From JAJECS01 sp034428595 (GTDB lineage: Bacteria > Chloroflexota > UBA11872), in contig DAOUHO010000001.1 of assembly GCA_034428595.1 (NCBI GenBank), positions 1-15,525 on the forward strand: a stretch of 15,525 bases of DNA. The letters run 5' to 3'. Shown here one piece after another: positions 11,913-15,525 of this stretch. Below the pieces are notes generated by a model. It did not search any database, had not been told where the DNA came from, and worked only from the letters and a program-made list of their open reading frames with translations. Position 1 is the first letter of the stretch. Each line of letters opens with the position of its first letter. A program made the position numbers and the translations under genes.

Positions 11913-13083
11913 GCGCGGCGGCGACGGAGAGCGCGACGTTCGGCCCGCCCGCAATGAGCAGAAGACCGCCGACAAACGGGCCCGCGACGCCAAAGAGCCC
12001 GGCGGAAGCATTGAAGGTCGTGGCCAGCGGCGGCGTGTCCTCGGGGCGCGCCAGCGACATCAGGGTCGTCTGCGATCCCAGAACGAATCCCGCGCCGGCA
12101 ACGCCCATCGCCAGATAGGCCGCGGCGAGGACTCCCACCTGAGTCGTGGTCATGGCGACGAGGAACATGACCGGCGACGCTATTTGAACGCAAATGGCAA
12201 GCGCGGCGCCGAACGGCCCCGTGCGCCGGTCGATCAGCCGACCCCACAGGGGGAGGCAGACCGCCTGCGCGACACCGGCGAGCAGCGAGAGCACACCCAC
12301 TGTGCCGAAGCTGGCGTGCAAATGATCCACCAGCACGATCGGAACCGCAGGCATCATCACGGCGATCCCGAAGCCCATCGTGTTCCAGGCGCCCACGAAC
12401 CCGCGGAAGGACGGCGTGGCAAGAGCCCCGCGCGCGAGCACCCAGGGGTTCCGCCGTCGAAACGGGCGGGGGTCCGAGGATTTGATGCCGGCGAAAGCCG
12501 CCATGGCGAGCATGCCGACGACGGATGCACCGGCGAGGATCGGACCGTGGCCAACGACGTCGAGCAGCAGGCCGGCGATCGGAGCGGTGATCAGCGCCGC
12601 GACGGCCATGGCCATGCGCGCGGCGGCCAGGAGGCGTCCGCGTAGCGGGGCGGGATAGGCTCCCTGCATGAGCCAGGTGACGCCTGGCCGCGGGAGACCC
12701 GAGAGGAGGAAGTAGCCGAGCGCGATGATTGCGAACCATGTGGGCGCCGTCACAAACAGCGCCGCGATCCACAACGCCCGTCCGACCGCCCAGATCAGTG
12801 CGATACGGCGCGCCGGCTGCAGCGTGCGCAGCACGTATGGCGCGCCCAGACTCAGCAGCGCCCCCAGATAGGTGCCCGCTGTGAGCAGCGCGAGGAGAAA
12901 TTCGCCGGCGCCGAGACGGCGAGCCACCACCGGAAAGAAATTGAGCACCACTCCCAGGAACACGCCCGTGAGCAGCTGAAAGGCGAGGTCTCGCCGGAAG
13001 TTGGCCCTCGCCTCCCCCGTGAGCGGGCCGGCCGCCCCCGTGCCCAGCACCGCCCCCACCGTCTCTCCGATTCGTGCCGCCAC
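11842..13083 (-). CDS. MFS transporter
   Basis: A 413-residue inner-membrane protein with about twelve hydrophobic segments, six before and six after a basic central loop (around 200-228: SSDPRPFRRRNPW). Segments include FQLLTGVFLGVVLNFFPVV, FLLALLTAGTYLGALLSL, IALIWAVGRALWIAALFV, VGVLSLLAGVAQAVCLPL and NVALSVAAALTFAGAVLML. The MFS loop motif is seen as GRLIDRRTG after the eighth segment. The substrate cannot be told; drug/metabolite efflux and sugar uptake are both possible. The start is GTG 13083, without a strong ribosome binding site. A TATAGT-type promoter candidate lies 53 bases upstream and is shared with the gene at 8916. It overlaps the kinase gene tail by 71 bases, tail to tail. Confidence 0.88.
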   Translation of the reverse strand: MAARIGETVGAVLGTGAAGPLTGEARANFRRDLAFQLLTGVFLGVVLNFFPVVARRLGAGEFLLALLTAGTYLGALLSLGAPYVLRTLQPARRIALIWAVGRALWIAALFVTAPTWFAIIALGYFLLSGLPRPGVTWLMQGAYPAPLRGRLLAAARMAMAVAALITAPIAGLLLDVVGHGPILAGASVVGMLAMAAFAGIKSSDPRPFRRRNPWVLARGALATPSFRGFVGAWNTMGFGIAVMMPAVPIVLVDHLHASFGTVGVLSLLAGVAQAVCLPLWGRLIDRRTGPFGAALAICVQIASPVMFLVAMTTTQVGVLAAAYLAMGVAGAGFVLGSQTTLMSLARPEDTPPLATTFNASAGLFGVAGPFVGGLLLIAGGPNVALSVAAALTFAGAVLMLRVARSFRPADALA

Positions 13084-13134
13084 GAACGCACCCGGCCTCG
13101 GTCACCGGCGGGCCGTCGACAGTCCCGCCTGAGC

Positions 13135-13148
13135 GAACTATAGGCGGC
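13135..13148 (-). promoter_or_regulatory. Candidate promoter with TATAGT -10, upstream of the MFS gene
   Basis: On the minus strand it reads GCCGCCTATAGTTC, identical to 8953-8966. TATAGT is at 13137-13142. CCGACA with a 16-base spacer upstream is a weak -35 candidate. The start codon is 53 bases downstream. Confidence 0.5.
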
Positions 13149-13321
13149 TGGGAAGTCTTGTCGGCATGGTGCGTCGACACTGCGTGGGCGAAGTCGCCGT
13201 CAACTCTTGGCGAGCGTGTCGAACCGTCGCGCATTCGGACTCGCTAATCACGCGACCGGCCACTGTTATCGGTCGCTTGCGTAGACTGCCTGGCGATCGA
13301 GCAAGGTGATCGGAGAGGGCC

Positions 13322-14152
13322 ATGCCCAGGTACGAGGTGTTCGAGCGCCAGACGCAGCTGAAGGTCTATGCCGACGGGCGCTACCTGGCGGCAGTGCAGC
13401 AGGGGCTCTACCGGCCCTACGTCTTTCCGGTGCGCACGGTGCAGGGCCACGTGGTCACGCAGGCGGGTCCGGCCGACCACCCGCATCATCTGTCGCTCTG
13501 GATCGGGCACAAGGACGTCAACGGCTCCAACTTCTGGGCGCCCGAGACCCTGGGCATCTTTCCTCCGCCGCGGATTCTGGTGCGCGACACGCGGACTGAC
13601 ATCTCGGCGGACGGAGTGGACCTCGATCAGCGAATCGAGTGGTTCGACGGCGCCGATGGCCTCGTGCTGCGCGAGCGGCGCCGCACCGGCGTGCGTATTT
13701 GGGCGGGTCACGTAGCCGTGGACGTGTCCTCGACCCTTTCCGCGACGGATGCCCCGGTGGAGTTCGGCCAGGACAAGGACGCCGGGTTGGCCCTGCGCAT
13801 CGCCGACCAGATCGACGTGCTGGACGGCGGCGAGATTCGCAGCGCCACGGGCGCCCGCAACGAGGCCGCGACGTTCGACACCCACGCGGACTGGGTGGAC
13901 TACTCCGGTCCAGTGACGCATGACCACGTCGCCGGCGTCGCTATCTTTCCCTATCCCGAGGTCGCGGATACGCCCTGGTTCACGCGCGACTACGGCCCGA
14001 TCTACGTGGGACCGTGGCGGCACAGCGCCATGACGCTGGACCCCGGTGAGTCCTTCACGCTGGGTGCGCGGTTCGTCGCGCACGACGGCGGTCCGGACGA
14101 CGTGGACATCGACGAGCTATTCCAGCGCTTCCGCGCGGAGCACGCCGACTAG
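13322..14152 (+). CDS. DUF6807 family protein (often labelled PmoA family)
   Basis: A 276-residue, probably beta-rich, cytoplasmic protein of the DUF6807 family. Recognisable stretches are QQGLYRPYVFPVRT, DHPHHLSLWIGHKDVNGSNFW (53-73, His-rich, conserved), FGQDKDAGLALRIADQ and GPWRHSAMTLDPGESFTLGARFVAHDG near the C-terminus. Databases often name this family 'methane oxygenase PmoA', but it shares no membrane segments with particulate methane monooxygenase, and I would not infer methane oxidation. The His-rich motif and frequent company of sugar-catabolic genes suggest a role on carbohydrate-like compounds; this is inference. ATG 13322 follows GGAGAGGG, and TAGACT at 13282-13287 could be a -10 box. 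Divergent from the MFS gene and convergent with the aldo/keto reductase. Confidence 0.78.
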   Translation: MPRYEVFERQTQLKVYADGRYLAAVQQGLYRPYVFPVRTVQGHVVTQAGPADHPHHLSLWIGHKDVNGSNFWAPETLGIFPPPRILVRDTRTDISADGVDLDQRIEWFDGADGLVLRERRRTGVRIWAGHVAVDVSSTLSATDAPVEFGQDKDAGLALRIADQIDVLDGGEIRSATGARNEAATFDTHADWVDYSGPVTHDHVAGVAIFPYPEVADTPWFTRDYGPIYVGPWRHSAMTLDPGESFTLGARFVAHDGGPDDVDIDELFQRFRAEHAD

Positions 14153-14167
14153 ACCGAACCGAAGCCG

Positions 14168-15109
14168 CTAGTCTCCCTTCAGCTCGGCGATCTCCTCGGC
14201 GCTCAGGTGCGGCGGGTCGCCCGCGGGCGCGTTGCGCTGGATGTCCTGCTCGCTCGAGATGCCAACGATGCTGCATGACACCGCCTCGTGGCCGAGCACG
14301 TAGCGGATGGCCGTCTCGTGCGCGGGCTCGTCGCGCGCGTCCGCCGTGGCCTGCAGGCGTTCGCGCAGGCCGGATAGCTCGCGCACGCGATCGCGGAACG
14401 CCTGGCGGCGGCGCCAGTCGGTGGCCGGCAGGCGGTCGATGCCCGCCTCGTCGAGCATGAGGATGCCGCTGCCAAACGGCGACCGCGCCAGCACGCCGGT
14501 GCCGCGCTCGGCGGCCAGCGGCAGCACGTGCCTGGCCACGCTGTCGTCCGCGAGATGGAACGGGGATTCGACGACCGGCGCGTCCCAGAGCCGGATGGCC
14601 TCCGCCGCCGCCAGCGGCGACGCCGACACGCCCCACCAGCGAATCTTGCCGGCCTGCTGCAAGCGCCGCAGCGCCTCGAAGGGTTCCGGTTGCCGGACGA
14701 CGTGCAACGGCGGGTCGTGCAGGAGCAGCGCGTCGATGTAGTTGGTGCGCAGACGCCGCAGGGACAACTCACAGGCTTGTTGGATGCGTGACGGTGAGAA
14801 ATCCTGGGGCTCGTAGTCCAGGTGCAGGTCCTGCGCGCCGTCGCTGCCGGGCAGGTACCCGACCTTCGTCACGAGGACCGTCTCGCCGCGCACGCCTTCC
14901 AGCGCCTTGCCCAGCACGGTTTCGCTGCGTCCGCCGCCGTATTGCTCGGCGGTGTCGAAGGTCGTGATGCCCGCGTCGAACGCCGCGCGCACCAACGCCA
15001 CCGCGTCCAGCGAGGACATCGGGCCCCACGACAAGCCGCCGATTTCCCAGCACCCCATGCAGAGGCTGCTCACGCGCATGCCCGTCGCCCCGAGATCACG
15101 TTCCGTCAT
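14168..15109 (-). CDS. Aldo/keto reductase
   Basis: A 313-residue NAD(P)H-dependent oxidoreductase that reduces aldehydes or ketones or oxidises sugars; the substrate is unknown. The TIM-barrel signature is complete: LGATGMRVSSLCMGCWEIGG at the start, the catalytic tetrad Asp52 and Tyr57 (FDTAEQYGGGRSE), Lys82 (LVTKVGY) and His131 (ALLLHDPP), then IRWWGVSAS and the C-terminal SIVGISSEQDIQRN. It resembles the L-galactose-dehydrogenase/YajO-like soluble branch. The start is ATG 15109, with GGAG six bases upstream. Its stop is 15 bases from the stop of the DUF6807 gene, tail to tail. A C-type repeat lies just upstream at 15127-15153, so it is unlikely to be tightly co-transcribed with the next gene. 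Confidence 0.93.
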   Translation of the reverse strand: MTERDLGATGMRVSSLCMGCWEIGGLSWGPMSSLDAVALVRAAFDAGITTFDTAEQYGGGRSETVLGKALEGVRGETVLVTKVGYLPGSDGAQDLHLDYEPQDFSPSRIQQACELSLRRLRTNYIDALLLHDPPLHVVRQPEPFEALRRLQQAGKIRWWGVSASPLAAAEAIRLWDAPVVESPFHLADDSVARHVLPLAAERGTGVLARSPFGSGILMLDEAGIDRLPATDWRRRQAFRDRVRELSGLRERLQATADARDEPAHETAIRYVLGHEAVSCSIVGISSEQDIQRNAPAGDPPHLSAEEIAELKGD

Positions 15110-15126
15110 GGCGTTCTCCAGTCCTC

Positions 15127-15153
15127 GTCATTCCGGCGAGCGCCGGAATCCAG
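15127..15153 (+). repeat. Palindromic repeat family C
   Basis: A 27-base element GTCATTCCGGC...GCCGGAATCCAG, differing from 9002-9028 only in the hairpin centre (GAGC here, GCAG there). It lies in the 95-base gap between the two minus-strand genes. Confidence 0.8.
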
Positions 15154-15204
15154 GCCAGTGTCTATCGCGCAGGTCCTGTGTTGCACAGCGCTGGCGTAAC
15201 GGGG

Positions 15205-15525
15205 CTACTCGGAACCAAAGCGGAAGCTGTAGAGCTCCGCGCCCTTTAGGTGAAAGCGCAGCTTGAGGCCGCCCCGCAGGTCGCCGGGCGCACCGCCCGA
15301 CCAGGTGAGGTTGTGGCGGATGCTGTCGCCCTCGAACCGCTGGCAGTCCTCGCGGCCGAAGCCTGGCCACACGTCGTTGAATGGGTCCATCACCTCGGCC
15401 TCCACGTAGCCGCCGGGCTCACAGCGGGCGTTGATGAAGAGCTGGCCGCCGGTCGGCCGCACCGGCTTGGTCTCCACGTAGCCCTCGCGCACGGTGGCGT
15501 CCAGCGACACATAGCCGTCGTAGCG
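15205..15525 (-). CDS. C-terminal end of a hypothetical protein, beta-sandwich-like (truncated by window edge)
   Basis: 106 residues are visible, open to the window edge; the N-terminus lies beyond it. The sequence (RYDGYVSLDA, VETKPVRPTGGQLFINAR, GGYVEAEVMDP, VWPGFGREDCQRFEGDSIRHNLTWSGG, LRGGLKLRFHLKGAELYSFRFG) resembles the terminal domain found at the end of predicted glycoside-hydrolase-like proteins in environmental bacteria, with the typical order 'G-F/Y-VSLDA ... T-x-P ... GGxL-x-IN ... F-x-GD-x-x-xxxxWxGG ... LR-x-x-LY-x-F-x-F'. I recall this pattern from such proteins but cannot run a search. A role in carbohydrate processing is inference. The start shown by a GTG at 15508-15510 is internal to the domain and not a gene start. 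Confidence 0.6.
   Translation of the reverse strand, partial: RYDGYVSLDATVREGYVETKPVRPTGGQLFINARCEPGGYVEAEVMDPFNDVWPGFGREDCQRFEGDSIRHNLTWSGGAPGDLRGGLKLRFHLKGAELYSFRFGSE

Noticed and set aside
11651..13234. A 527-codon minus-strand frame overlapping the MFS gene in another frame
   Set aside because: The MFS frame has twelve hydrophobic segments and the family loop motif. The alternative is Arg/Gly-rich and has no membrane segments.
13322..14152. Reading the DUF6807 gene as a methane monooxygenase subunit because of the PmoA label
   Set aside because: It has no membrane segments and no other pmo genes are near; the label is a family-name artefact.

Overview
The window is a GC-rich bacterial chromosome segment. 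By eye roughly two thirds of bases are G or C; I did not compute this. The gene order ATP synthase beta - epsilon - MurA - MreB/Mbl-like is the one known downstream of the atp operon in Bacillus. Here it is combined with high GC, dispersed small palindromic repeats and environmental-type genes (GHL10-like glycoside hydrolase, DUF6807, solitary amidohydrolase). That would fit a Chloroflexota-like or related environmental bacterium that keeps a peptidoglycan wall. The taxonomic guess is inference and low confidence.

Layout. 1-4497 (+): end of atpD, then atpC, murA, an mreB/mbl-type gene and a D-2-hydroxyacid dehydrogenase, all co-directional and probably largely co-transcribed. This is the core housekeeping part (energy, wall precursor, cell shape). 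4498-5994: a spacer with repeats, then a metal-dependent amidohydrolase with its own strong ribosome binding site. 6049-7152: a clearly AT-richer gene for a DNA-binding protein with a helix-turn-helix and two GIY-YIG nuclease domains, probably acquired. 7219-8916 (-): a GHL10-like TIM-barrel protein. 8917-9426: a 510-base non-coding nest of small palindromic repeats. 9427-10617: a complete IS5-family insertion sequence. 10713-14152: an aminoglycoside-phosphotransferase-like kinase (+), overlapping at its 3' end with an MFS transporter (-), then a divergent DUF6807 gene (+). 14168-15525: an aldo/keto reductase (-) and the C-terminal end of a further minus-strand gene that runs off the window.

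The second half reads as an accessory catabolic and transport neighbourhood (sugar or small-molecule enzymes, one exporter) rather than one operon, because strands alternate.

The most notable features outside genes are several families of short hairpin repeats in nearly every larger spacer. The insertion sequence sits exactly between the two arms of one such palindrome. Two further solo copies of the IS terminal sequence lie beside another repeat family, upstream of mreB and of the amidohydrolase. A 14-base sequence containing TATAGT is shared upstream of two minus-strand genes and is a candidate promoter. No CRISPR array, tRNA or rRNA was seen.
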